Shown: positions 1-7,100, counted from the first letter of the stretch. The stretch: DNA of 7,235 bases from Actinotignum schaalii (GCA_946222725.1 CAMIHT010000080.1:1-7235), one strand, 5' to 3'. Notes: generated from the letters alone by a model not told the origin. A program made the numbers and translations.

Positions 1-613
1 GCTCCGGATCGAGCGCCGAGGTGGGCTCATCAAAAAGCATGAGTTCGGGGTGCATGGCCAGGGCGCGGGCGATGGCCACCCGCTGCTGTTGCCCGCCCGA
101 TAGCTGTGCCGGGAAATGATTAGCGTGATCGCGCAAGCCCACCCGCTCCAGGAGTTCCAGGGCTTCGGCCCGTGCCTCTTTTTCGGGGCGGTGGGCCACC
201 TGCACGGGTGCCTCCATAATATTTTCCATCGCGCTCATATGCGGGAAAAGGTTGAAGCGCTGGAAAACCATCCCGACCTTGGCGCGCTGGGCAGCAACCT
301 CCGCCTCGGTGCGCTGGCGCAGCCAGGTTCCCTGGGAGGTGAGGGCACCGGCCCGGCGGGCCAGCATCCCGCGCCACCCGGTGGGGGCGGGCTGCTCGGT
401 CATGCCCAGCAGCTCCCCGTCCAGGTAGATCCGCCCAGCGGTAATAGTTTCTAGCTCATTCAGGCAGCGCAGCAGCGTGGATTTACCCGAACCGGAAGGG
501 CCGAGCAGCACCACCACCTCACCGCGCTCTACCGTGAGATTGACACCTTTGAGAACGGTGTGGTCGCCGAAAGATTTGTAGACGTCGCACACGTCCACCA
601 TGGCGTGAGTCAT
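1..613 (-). CDS. Polar amino acid ABC transporter ATP-binding protein (3' end outside window)
   Basis: This is the cytoplasmic ATPase that powers the amino acid importer encoded by the two upstream genes. The first 204 residues are visible and the rest lies beyond the left edge. All nucleotide-binding motifs seen so far are intact: Walker [10 protein letters not shown] (38-46), Q-loop [11 protein letters not shown] (115-125), signature LSGGQQQR (171-178), Walker B LMLFDE (191-196) and D-loop SALD (199-202). FNLFPH and [11 protein letters not shown] are typical of the GlnQ/HisP (PAAT) group. The stretch between the LDG turn (64-66) and the Q-loop has about 47 residues, clearly longer than in E. 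coli GlnQ, and is rich in Arg, Ala and Gln. The start at 613 is preferred over the in-frame ATG at 601 because AAGGAG lies 4 nt upstream of it. The gene begins 8 nt after the permease stop, so it is surely co-transcribed. The exact substrate cannot be read from the ATPase. Confidence 0.95.
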   Translation of the reverse strand, partial: MTHAMVDVCDVYKSFGDHTVLKGVNLTVERGEVVVLLGPSGSGKSTLLRCLNELETITAGRIYLDGELLGMTEQPAPTGWRGMLARRAGALTSQGTWLRQRTEAEVAAQRAKVGMVFQRFNLFPHMSAMENIMEAPVQVAHRPEKEARAEALELLERVGLRDHANHFPAQLSGGQQQRVAIARALAMHPELMLFDEPTSALDPE

Positions 614-617
614 TGTG

Positions 618-623
618 CTCCTT
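618..623 (-). promoter_or_regulatory. Shine-Dalgarno site of the ABC ATPase gene
   Basis: On the minus strand AAGGAG overlaps the last two bases of the permease TAA stop and ends 4 nt before the ATG at 613. It decides the start of the ATPase and suggests translational coupling with the permease. Confidence 0.7.
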
Positions 624-1488
624 AGGGGGTGACGTCGAGGAAAGCCGTCGTCGCGGTACGCCCGTCAAAGCCGCGCGCGAAATGGCGTTCGATACGGTGC
701 TGCACCATCATGAGCAGCGAGGTAATAACCAGATACCAGATAGCGGCGACCACGAGGAAGGGGAAGGGGAGGTAGGTTTTCGAACCCAAATCTTGGGCTG
801 CGAAAGTGAGGTCCAGGGTGAAGGGGACGGCGAGCACCAGCGACGTGGTTTTGAGCATCGAGATCGTTTCGTTCCCGGTGGGCGGAATAATAATACGCAT
901 GGCCTGCGGCAAGATAATACGCCGCATAATCGTGCCCGAACGCATCCCCAGCGCCACCGCGGCTTCCCGCTGGCCCGGATCAATCGCACCCAAACCGCTG
1001 CGGATGATCTCCGCCAGGTAGGCGCCTTCGTTCAGGCCCAGCCCGATAATCGCCGCGATAAACGGGGTGATGACCCGGTCGGTCTGGAAAGTAAAGAACT
1101 CCGGCCCGAAGGGAATCCCCAGGGACAATTTTTGGTAGAGCGAGGGCAGCAGGCCCCAGAACATAAGCTGGGTGTAAATCGGGGTGCCGCGGAAGAACCA
1201 AATATAGAAACGGGCCGCCGCGCGCAATACCGCGTTACTCGATTCGCGCAGCACCGCCATGGTCAATGCCAAGATAATGCCAATAACCATGGCCAGCACG
1301 GTCAGCACCAGGGTGTAGACGATACCGCGCAGGATCCGCCAATCGAAAAGATAGCGCCCCACCACATCCCAGTGGAAAGCATCGTTGGTGATAAGCGCAT
1401 TAAGTGCCATCGCCCCGAGCACCGCCATGACGATGAGCCAGGCAATATTGCTCAGCTTCACGCGGGCTTGCGGATGAATCTTCTCCAT
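622..1488 (-). CDS. Polar amino acid ABC transporter permease (HisM/GlnP family)
   Basis: This 288-residue inner-membrane subunit forms the translocation path of the amino acid importer. Hydrophobic segments lie at about 14-32, 53-80, 88-113, 140-160, 211-230 and 240-262. The family hallmarks are FFRGTPIYTQL (98-108), GLNEGAYLAEIIRSG (151-165) and the EAA loop EAAVALGMRSG..RRIILPQA (175-196), which docks on the ATPase. The order RGTP, then NEGAY, then EAA is that of His/Glu/Gln permeases. An extra N-terminal membrane segment precedes the usual core, as in many actinobacterial members. Its ATG overlaps the stop of the binding-protein gene by one base (TAATG), which implies coupled translation. 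No second permease gene is adjacent, so the membrane pore is probably a homodimer, unless a partner lies outside the window. Substrate specificity is not shown by this subunit. Confidence 0.96.
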   Translation of the reverse strand: MEKIHPQARVKLSNIAWLIVMAVLGAMALNALITNDAFHWDVVGRYLFDWRILRGIVYTLVLTVLAMVIGIILALTMAVLRESSNAVLRAAARFYIWFFRGTPIYTQLMFWGLLPSLYQKLSLGIPFGPEFFTFQTDRVITPFIAAIIGLGLNEGAYLAEIIRSGLGAIDPGQREAAVALGMRSGTIMRRIILPQAMRIIIPPTGNETISMLKTTSLVLAVPFTLDLTFAAQDLGSKTYLPFPFLVVAAIWYLVITSLLMMVQHRIERHFARGFDGRTATTAFLDVTP

Positions 1489-2399
1489 TACTGCACCTGG
1501 GGGTTAATCTCAGCAGTGCTCAGCACACCTTCGGTAATCCCGTAATGCGCGAAGATTTCCTTGAGTTCACCCGAATCCATGAGGGATTGCAACGCGGCCT
1601 GCACCGCTTTGGCGAGCTCCGGGTTATCCTTGGCCACCGCGATAGCCACCGGGGCTGAATCGTAGATATCACCTGTGGTCTTCAGCTGCCCGTTAGAGCG
1701 GGCCACCGCGTAACCGAGCACCGGGGAATCGGCGAAAATAGCGTCGTACTGGCCGGAGACCACCCGGGTAACGATTTGCGGTACGTCAGGTAGGGACATG
1801 ATCTTAATCGGCTTGGCGCCCTTGGCTTCGCAGGCGGCGGTGGCCTCCTTGAGGGCATCCTCCTGCGAGGAGCCCGTTTGCACCCCGATGGTGAAACCGC
1901 AGGGGTTATCCGGGGTGAAATCGCTGGACTTGGCCGGTACTCCGTATTCGGACCCCGCCTCGAAGTACGTGATCATATTGAAGGCTTCTTCACGTTCGGG
2001 AGTGACGGTGAAGGTGGACAGGCCCACATCGAATTTGGTTCCGATCTGGGGGAGAAGTGAATCAAATTCCACGTGCGTGGTGGTGCCGTCTTTGAGCCCC
2101 ATTTTCTTCGCGATGGCGCGCGTGAGATCAATATCGTAACCGGTGGGGGTCTGCCCGTCCGCCTTGCGGTATTCCGCGGGAGCGTAATCGGTGGACGCGC
2201 CGTTGCGTAATTGCCCGCGCGCGGTAATATCCGCGGGAACTAGGGCAGCGACGGCGGAATCTGCCGCGATGCCATCAACAGCGAAACCGGACTCACCCGG
2301 ATCGGCCGCGGCGGTGGAATCCGTCAAAGCAGCCTCATCATTGGAGCAGGCGCCCAGCGTGAGGAGGCCGGCAGCGAGCAACGCGAATGTTTTCTTCAT
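1488..2399 (-). CDS. Amino acid ABC transporter substrate-binding lipoprotein (SBP family 3)
   Basis: This 303-residue extracytoplasmic receptor captures the amino acid and delivers it to the permease. It starts with a lipoprotein signal: KK at 2-3, a hydrophobic stretch 5-15 and the lipobox LGAC with lipidated Cys18, followed by an acidic, Ala-rich linker to about residue 60. The mature domain shows family 3 features: ASTDYAPAEY (68-77) and GYDIDL (87-92) at the ligand site, TPER (133-136) whose Arg136 matches the carboxylate-binding Arg of HisJ, and DAIFADSPV (219-227) with Asp224 at the place of the amino-group-binding Asp. Cys167 and Cys190 could form a disulfide; this is inference. The Shine-Dalgarno AGGGGAAG lies just before the ATG. 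It is the first gene of the transporter operon. The ligand is probably a polar or charged amino acid, but which one cannot be told. Confidence 0.95.
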   Translation of the reverse strand: MKKTFALLAAGLLTLGACSNDEAALTDSTAAADPGESGFAVDGIAADSAVAALVPADITARGQLRNGASTDYAPAEYRKADGQTPTGYDIDLTRAIAKKMGLKDGTTTHVEFDSLLPQIGTKFDVGLSTFTVTPEREEAFNMITYFEAGSEYGVPAKSSDFTPDNPCGFTIGVQTGSSQEDALKEATAACEAKGAKPIKIMSLPDVPQIVTRVVSGQYDAIFADSPVLGYAVARSNGQLKTTGDIYDSAPVAIAVAKDNPELAKAVQAALQSLMDSGELKEIFAHYGITEGVLSTAEINPQVQ

Positions 2400-2461
2400 T
2401 TTCTTCCCCTACGGTGAATGTTTTTTCAGTGTTCGGGTGGAAATTACTCGGAACAATCCCA

Positions 2462-2490
2462 AGTATAGCCAGTAAGTATGCGCTTAGATG
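2462..2490 (-). promoter_or_regulatory. Putative promoter of the amino acid transporter operon
   Basis: Read on the minus strand, TATACT (2467-2462) is a good -10 box about 63 nt before the binding-protein ATG. The region where a -35 box should lie (about 2490-2485, CATCTA) matches the consensus poorly, so the promoter may need an activator. The surrounding stretch is markedly AT-richer than the coding regions. This is a motif reading only. Confidence 0.4.
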
Positions 2491-2517
2491 TATAAAAATG
2501 TGAATATGCGGGTAGAT
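2477..2517. repeat. 13-bp direct repeat near the transporter promoter
   Basis: TATGCGCTTAGAT (2477-2489) recurs as TATGCGGGTAGAT (2505-2517), with 11 of 13 bases identical and a 28-bp period. The proximal copy covers the expected -35 region of the leftward promoter and the distal copy lies just upstream of it. The layout would suit a regulator of the transporter operon, but no regulator gene is present here. Confidence 0.35.
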
Positions 2518-2529
2518 AACCGCGAGTTT

Positions 2530-2554
2530 GGCGCATTTGCGGGCTTTGTGCGCC
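2530..2554. repeat. Inverted repeat in the divergent control region
   Basis: GGCGCA (2530-2535) and TGCGCC (2549-2554) are perfect inverted arms separated by 13 nt. The arms lie between the two divergent promoter regions. No T-run follows on either strand, so it does not look like a terminator. It may be a regulator site or chance in GC-rich DNA. Confidence 0.25.
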
Positions 2555-2601
2555 CTGGATGTGAGAGGTCTAACGGTGGCGCGCGCCGGCGAAGCGAGTA
2601 T

Positions 2602-2648
2602 GTTACGAATCCGTAAGTTACGATTACGTAAGGTTACGCATTAGTAAG
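2602..2648. promoter_or_regulatory. Triple tandem operator-like array upstream of birA
   Basis: Three adjacent copies of one dyad are visible: TTACG-AATC-CGTAA (2603-2616), TTACG-ATTA-CGTAA (2618-2631) and TTACG-CATT-AGTAA (2634-2647). The first two are perfect in both arms; the third has one arm mismatch. They follow each other at 15- and 16-bp periods, and a partial fourth copy, GTTAG, starts at 2648. Each unit can also be written GTTAC-N6-GTAAG. The array ends 37 nt before the preferred birA start, where a bound protein would affect transcription of the birA-accBC-accD cluster. BirA here has no helix-turn-helix, so another regulator must read the site. Candidates from known biology are a TetR-type biotin or fatty acid regulator (BioQ, FasR) or an OmpR-type GlnR. 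None is shown by the sequence. Confidence 0.6.
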
Positions 2649-2673
2649 TTAGCGGTGGGGTGGCCCGCCGGAA

Positions 2674-2679
2674 AGAAGG
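2674..2679 (+). promoter_or_regulatory. Shine-Dalgarno site that decides the birA start
   Basis: AGAAGG ends 5 nt before GTG at 2685. The longer in-frame option, GTG at 2655, has no comparable purine-rich site, so the shorter start is preferred. Confidence 0.55.
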
Positions 2680-2684
2680 CTGAG

Positions 2685-3632
2685 GTGAGTCACGTGCATT
2701 CAGGAAACGTGCTCTTCCCGCGTACCGCGAGCGCGCTGGGGGAGGTAGGGATCCCAGGTGCCGAGCTCCTACATGCCGAATTGACCACATCCACCCAGGA
2801 TGATCTGGCTGAACTCTGGCTCAGTTCCGGGGGCGCTCCCGCACCCGGGCTGGTGTGCGGTCTCATTGCTGACGAGCAAAGCGATGGGCGCGGGCGGATG
2901 GGCCGCTCCTGGTTCGCCACCAAAGAGGGTTCTCTGCTTTTCTCAGTGCTTATTGCAGTACCGGAAACAGTACGCGCGGAGCTGAGCTGGGTGACGTTCG
3001 CCGGGGCCCTGGCGGCGCGTGCCGCCCTGGAAAAGCTGGGCGCCCACGTGGCGATTTCCTGGCCGAATGATATTGTCACCCGCCCGCGGGCCGCGAAACT
3101 GGCCGGCGTGCTGGGGGAAGTCGTGAGCACGGACGCGGCCGGGAATATCGGAGTTGTCCTCGGGGTGGGAATCAACCTGGGGTTGCGCACCGAAGAACTC
3201 CCCACTCCCACCTCCGCGTCTCTTGCTACCGCCGGGTTCCCGGTTCCCAGCCGCGATGAGGTAGCTGCCGTCTACTTGCGTGAACTCGGGGCGCGGCTGG
3301 CCGCCCTCGGTGCCGCCTGCGCAAGCGGGAGGGGCCCGGCGGCAGCTAGCGGCGCCGTCGTACCCGAAACGGAGGCGAGTGATGCCGGGGCGACCGGCAC
3401 CGGGACTACCGCGGCGGAACGTTCCGGACTCTTAGCCGAACTCAATGCCACCTGCGACACCCTGCGCGAAGGAATTACCGTTAACCGCCCCCGCGATACT
3501 CCGGTGCGCGGGCGCGGGGTGCGGATTTTAGCCGACGGCGCCCTCGTGGTCGCCACCCCTGGCGGTGAGGTGCGTATTTCCACCGGAGAAGTCTCGCTCC
3601 TGGGTCGGGTAACGCCCTCGGAAGGAAAATAG
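2685..3632 (+). CDS. birA: Biotin--[acetyl-CoA-carboxylase] ligase
   Basis: The enzyme activates biotin with ATP to biotinyl-AMP and attaches it to the acceptor lysine of biotin carrier domains, here most likely AccBC encoded next. With the GTG start at 2685 it has 315 residues; GTG at 2655 would add ten. Motifs of the BPL fold are TTSTQDD (34-40), DGRGRMGRSW (67-76), WPNDI (126-130) and KLAGVLGE (138-145), the Lys being the expected catalytic-site residue. The C-terminal BPL domain covers about 260-307. There is no N-terminal helix-turn-helix, so this is a ligase without repressor function. Between catalytic and C-terminal domains lies a low-complexity stretch rich in Ala, Gly and Thr (about 210-245), probably a flexible linker. 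The gene is first in the cluster with accBC and accD, and its TAG stop overlaps a possible GTG start of accBC by one base. Confidence 0.93.
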   Translation: MSHVHSGNVLFPRTASALGEVGIPGAELLHAELTTSTQDDLAELWLSSGGAPAPGLVCGLIADEQSDGRGRMGRSWFATKEGSLLFSVLIAVPETVRAELSWVTFAGALAARAALEKLGAHVAISWPNDIVTRPRAAKLAGVLGEVVSTDAAGNIGVVLGVGINLGLRTEELPTPTSASLATAGFPVPSRDEVAAVYLRELGARLAALGAACASGRGPAAASGAVVPETEASDAGATGTGTTAAERSGLLAELNATCDTLREGITVNRPRDTPVRGRGVRILADGALVVATPGGEVRISTGEVSLLGRVTPSEGK

Positions 3633-3634
3633 TG

Positions 3635-5389
3635 ATGAAAAAAATTCTTGTTGCCAATCGCTCCGAAATTGCCGAGCGCGTTATTCGTACCGCCCACGAT
3701 ATGGGGATGAAAGCGGTGGCAGTTTATGCCGATGCGGATCGCGAAGCGCAGTTCGTGGAGGATGCCGATAGTGCCTACGCGCTGGAGGGCACCGCGTATG
3801 CCGATACCTATATGAATATCGAGAAAATCATCGCGATTGCCAAGCGTTCCCACGCGGACGCCGTGCATCCCGGCTACGGTTTCCTTTCCGAAGTTCCCGA
3901 ATTCGCCACCGCTGTTATTGAAGCGGGGCTAACGTGGATCGGCCCGGCCCCCGCGGTACTCCATCGCCTCGGCGATAAAATCCAGGCGCGCCGCCTGGCC
4001 GAATCGGTGGGCGTGGCCCCGGTGCCCGGTGTTTCCGATCCGGTGCAGGGCCGCGCCGGGGTGGATGAGTTCGTGGCCCGTTTCGGTTTCCCGATTGTCA
4101 CGAAGAAGGCCGACGGCGGGGGCGGGCGCGGTATCACCATCCACAATGAAGCCGCTGATCTGGACCGCTTCTTCGCGGCCCACGGGGCGGATCTGGGTTC
4201 TTATTTCGTCGAGCGTTTTATTCGCACCGCTCGCCATATTGAAACGCAGTCGGCCCGCGATTCCCACGGCAATTTCGCGGTGATTTCCACCCGCGATTGC
4301 TCGGCCCAGCGCCGCAACCAGAAACTCATTGAAGAAGCACCCGCCCCGCTGCTGCCCGGAAACGCGGAAGCCATCGTGACCGAGTGGTCGCGCCGGCTTT
4401 TCGAAGCGGTGGATTACGTTGGTTTGGGTACGTGTGAATTCCTGGTGGAACCCGATGGGCGGGTCAATTTCCTGGAAGTGAATCCGCGTCTCCAGGTCGA
4501 GCACACCGTTTCCGAAGAGGTGACGGGAATGGACCTGGTACGCGAACAAATTCTTATTGCATCCGGAGCGGAACTCTCTCAGGTTCCCGCACCGCGCGCC
4601 CACTCTTTTGAATTCCGTATCACCTGCGAGGATCCGGCCACCGGGATGGTGCCCTCCACCGGAACGATTGAAAAAATCCGCTGGCCGCTGGGCCACGGGG
4701 TGCGTATCGAATCGGGGATTGAAGAAGGCGATATTGTGACCGCCGATTTCGATCCCATGCTTGCCAAGCTGGTGGTGACCGCCCCGGATCGGGAGCAGGC
4801 CATTGCCCGTTCGCGCCGCGCGCTCGCGGAATTGCAGATCACCGGGGTGGCTACCCCCTGCGCCATGTACCGCGATGTGCTGGCCATGGAGGATTTCGCC
4901 GGGCATATTCCTTCCACCCGCTGGCTGGAAGATACCGTGCTCCCCGCTTACGAAAATACGCAGGCTGTGGCTACCCCGGCGCCCGTTAAAGATGAAGAAC
5001 CGCGCCATACTTTCGTTATTGAAGTAGATGGGCGACGCATGCGTATGACCCTCCCGGCCGCGCTGATTGCCACCGGATCGCACGTGGCTCGCCGCACCCT
5101 GCAACCGCGCCGTTCCCAGGCAGCTTCCCGCACCGCAATGCCGGCTCAGGACCTGACCGATCCGAGCGGGATGGTGAATTCCCCCATCCAGGCGATTGTG
5201 GTGCGCGTGGTTGTGGAGCCGGGGGATAAGGTCCACGAAGGCGATCTGCTGGTCGTGCTCGAATCCATGAAGATGGAAAGTTATGTTTATTCGCCGCGCG
5301 ATGGCGAAGTGACGGATGTGGAAGTGCGGGCCGGGGCCACCGTGGCAGCCTTCCAGCCCCTCGTGCGGGTGGTGGGTAGCGATGCCTAA
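3635..5389 (+). CDS. accBC: Acetyl-/propionyl-CoA carboxylase alpha subunit (biotin carboxylase + biotin carrier)
   Basis: This subunit carboxylates its own biotin with bicarbonate and ATP, the first half of acyl-CoA carboxylation. It has 584 residues, the usual size of actinobacterial fused alpha subunits. The biotin carboxylase part spans about 1-440: HPGYGFLSE (78-86), ATP-grasp loop GGGGRGI (161-167), RDCSAQRRNQK (220-230), EEAPAP (233-238) and EVNPRLQVEH (281-290) with the catalytic Glu/Asn/Arg residues kept. A basic linker (about 485-500) leads to the biotinyl domain with ESMKMES, where Lys546 is the biotin site. The usual NRGEIA near the N-terminus reads NRSEIA (8-13), a mild oddity. 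ATG at 3635 is preferred because MKKILVANR fits the family N-terminus and AAGGA lies 8 nt upstream; GTG at 3632 would add one residue. The partner beta subunit is encoded 77 nt downstream. Confidence 0.96.
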   Translation: MKKILVANRSEIAERVIRTAHDMGMKAVAVYADADREAQFVEDADSAYALEGTAYADTYMNIEKIIAIAKRSHADAVHPGYGFLSEVPEFATAVIEAGLTWIGPAPAVLHRLGDKIQARRLAESVGVAPVPGVSDPVQGRAGVDEFVARFGFPIVTKKADGGGGRGITIHNEAADLDRFFAAHGADLGSYFVERFIRTARHIETQSARDSHGNFAVISTRDCSAQRRNQKLIEEAPAPLLPGNAEAIVTEWSRRLFEAVDYVGLGTCEFLVEPDGRVNFLEVNPRLQVEHTVSEEVTGMDLVREQILIASGAELSQVPAPRAHSFEFRITCEDPATGMVPSTGTIEKIRWPLGHGVRIESGIEEGDIVTADFDPMLAKLVVTAPDREQAIARSRRALAELQITGVATPCAMYRDVLAMEDFAGHIPSTRWLEDTVLPAYENTQAVATPAPVKDEEPRHTFVIEVDGRRMRMTLPAALIATGSHVARRTLQPRRSQAASRTAMPAQDLTDPSGMVNSPIQAIVVRVVVEPGDKVHEGDLLVVLESMKMESYVYSPRDGEVTDVEVRAGATVAAFQPLVRVVGSDA

Positions 5390-5404
5390 AAACCTGCTCG
5401 GCAC

Positions 5405-5421
5405 CTACCTACTCGCGGTAG
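5405..5421 (+). repeat. Small hairpin between accBC and accD
   Basis: CTACC (5405-5409) pairs with GGTAG (5417-5421); a second pairing, CTAC (5409-5412) with GTAG (5418-5421), is also possible. No T-run follows, so it is unlikely to end transcription. It could tune expression or mRNA stability between subunits. The rest of this 77-nt gap holds only the accD Shine-Dalgarno AAGGAG (5457-5462). Confidence 0.2.
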
Positions 5422-5466
5422 TGCGCCACCACTCGAGTCCGTGCCCGAAAGTAGCGAAGGAGAATC

Positions 5467-7071
5467 ATGTCGCTGACTGAATTACGTTCCGCCCACGAAT
5501 GGCAAACCCTGGATCACAGCGCCCAGCAGGTGGACCGGGTGCGTTTCGCGGAGTATCAACATGACCTGGCCCGGCAGGCCGAGGAACGCGCCGCGAAGCG
5601 CCAGCACGCACACGGTAAAAAGACCGCCCGGGAGCGCATCGCGTTGCTGTGCGATGAGGGCAGTTTCACCGAAATTGGGCAGTTTGCCGGCGGTAACCTG
5701 GGGCGCGGTTTCCAGGGCGCCGCGGTGGTGACCGGAATTGGCCAGGTGGATGGCCGACTCGTAGCGGTATACGCCCAGGACTTTTCTGTATCCGGGGGCA
5801 CCTTGGGCGAAGCCGAGGGCGATAAAATCGTCGCCCTCATGGACAAAGCCCTCGAGTTGCGCATTCCCATGGTGTCTCTGCTCGATTCGGGTGGCGCCCG
5901 CATCCAGGACGGCGTCGTCGCCCTATCCCAATACGGCCGTATCTTCAAGAAAACGATCACGGCATCGGGTATTATCCCGCAACTTTCCGTTATTCTGGGA
6001 CCCTGCGCGGGTGGTGCGGTGTACGGGCCGGCGCTCACCGATTTCATTATTATGACGCGTGATAACGCGCATATGTTCGTGACCGGACCGGACGTTGTCA
6101 AAGCAACCACCGGGGAAGAAGTCTCTTTCGACGATCTGGGTGGGGCCACCCTCCATAATTTCCAATCCGGGGTGGCCCACTACCTGGCCGCGAACGAGGA
6201 CGATGCCCTCGATTACACCCGTACCCTCCTCACCTATCTTCCCGCGCATTGCGATGCCTCGCTGCCGCGCTGGGATTATGCGGAAACGGCCACGGATACC
6301 CAGTGCGCCCGGCACCTGTCCGATCTGGTGCCCGCCTCCACCAAACAGCCCTACGATATGCTCGACGTCATCGCGAACCTCGTGGACTACGGGGAATTCG
6401 TGCAGGTCCAGGAGCATTTCTCCCGCTCCATCGTGGTGGGATTCGCGGCCCTGGCCGGGCAATCGGTCGGGATCGTGGCCAATCAGCCGCTCGTGGATGC
6501 CGGCACCCTAGACGTGGACGCCTCTGAAAAAGCCGGGCGTTTCGTGCAATTCTGCGATGCTTTCCACGTGCCGGTTATCACCCTCGTGGACGTGCCCGGC
6601 TACCGGCCCGGCACCGAACAGGAACAGGCCGGGATTATCCGCCGCGGTGCGAAACTGATCTGGTCCTACGCGAATGCGACGACGCCCCTCGTCACCGTGG
6701 TGTTACGGAAAGCCTACGGGGGCGCCTATATCGTCATGGGGTCGAAATCCCTGGGAGGGGACCTGAACTTCGCGTGGCCCGGTGCGGAAATTGCGGTGCT
6801 CGGTGCCGAGGGCGCGGTCGCTATTACGGGGCGACGACGCCTGCGGGAAGCGGAACAGAACGGTGAGGATGTAGCGGCGGTGCGCCAGCAGCTCATCGAA
6901 GAGTACACCCGCGATAACGTCAATCCTTTCCTCTCCGTGGAACGCGGGGAACTGGACGGCATTATCGCCCCCGAAGATACCCGGCGGGTGCTCATTGAGT
7001 CCCTGCGTATTCTCGCCACCAAAGACTGCTCGCATCCGGGCGAGCGCCGGCACGGGAATATTCCCATGTAG
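5467..7071 (+). CDS. accD: Acyl-CoA carboxylase beta subunit (carboxyltransferase, AccD/PccB family)
   Basis: This subunit moves the carboxyl group from biotin on AccBC to an acyl-CoA, giving malonyl-CoA or methylmalonyl-CoA. It has 534 residues, the normal length for actinobacterial PccB/AccD proteins. The N-terminal crotonase-fold half has HGKKTARERI (49-58), SGGARIQDG (141-149) and the oxyanion loop GPCAGGAVYGPA (178-189). The C-terminal half has VDVPGYRPGTEQE (374-386), RKAYGGAYIVMGSK (414-427) and DLNFAWP (432-438). The protein ends in RRHGNIPM, close to the family's usual HGNIP ending. Residue 422 is Ile; in Streptomyces PccB this place is Asp for propionyl-CoA, and Ile is found in AccB. 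That favours acetyl-CoA or broad use here. No zinc ribbon is present, unlike E. coli AccD. AAGGAG stands 4 nt before the ATG. No small epsilon-subunit gene is seen next to it. Confidence 0.96.
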   Translation: MSLTELRSAHEWQTLDHSAQQVDRVRFAEYQHDLARQAEERAAKRQHAHGKKTARERIALLCDEGSFTEIGQFAGGNLGRGFQGAAVVTGIGQVDGRLVAVYAQDFSVSGGTLGEAEGDKIVALMDKALELRIPMVSLLDSGGARIQDGVVALSQYGRIFKKTITASGIIPQLSVILGPCAGGAVYGPALTDFIIMTRDNAHMFVTGPDVVKATTGEEVSFDDLGGATLHNFQSGVAHYLAANEDDALDYTRTLLTYLPAHCDASLPRWDYAETATDTQCARHLSDLVPASTKQPYDMLDVIANLVDYGEFVQVQEHFSRSIVVGFAALAGQSVGIVANQPLVDAGTLDVDASEKAGRFVQFCDAFHVPVITLVDVPGYRPGTEQEQAGIIRRGAKLIWSYANATTPLVTVVLRKAYGGAYIVMGSKSLGGDLNFAWPGAEIAVLGAEGAVAITGRRRLREAEQNGEDVAAVRQQLIEEYTRDNVNPFLSVERGELDGIIAPEDTRRVLIESLRILATKDCSHPGERRHGNIPM

Positions 7072-7100
7072 CGGCCCGCCCCGAGCGCGCGCACGTTCAT

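Noticed and set aside
613..1545. 310-codon open frame on the plus strand opposite the permease gene
   Set aside because: Its product is rich in His, Arg, Gln and Gly with no recognisable domain. The opposite strand encodes a clear permease with all family motifs, so this is an antisense shadow.
2491..2496. TATAAA as a rightward -10 box for birA
   Set aside because: The bases 17 nt upstream do not resemble a -35 box, and it would give a leader of about 180 nt. The TATACT on the other strand fits the transporter operon better.
2578..2587. GGCGCGCGCC palindrome in the divergent region
   Set aside because: It is perfect but of very simple composition, and such strings arise often in GC-rich DNA. 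It has no second copy or clear promoter relation.
2655..2684. Upstream GTG start for birA
   Set aside because: It lacks a good Shine-Dalgarno, the added residues (GWPAGKKAE) resemble a translated ribosome-binding region, and GTG at 2685 has AGAAGG at the right distance.
3929..5404. 491-codon open frame on the minus strand opposite accBC
   Set aside because: The product is His/Gly/Arg-rich and matches no family I know. Long antisense frames are expected opposite a GC-rich gene with strong codon bias, and accBC is certain.
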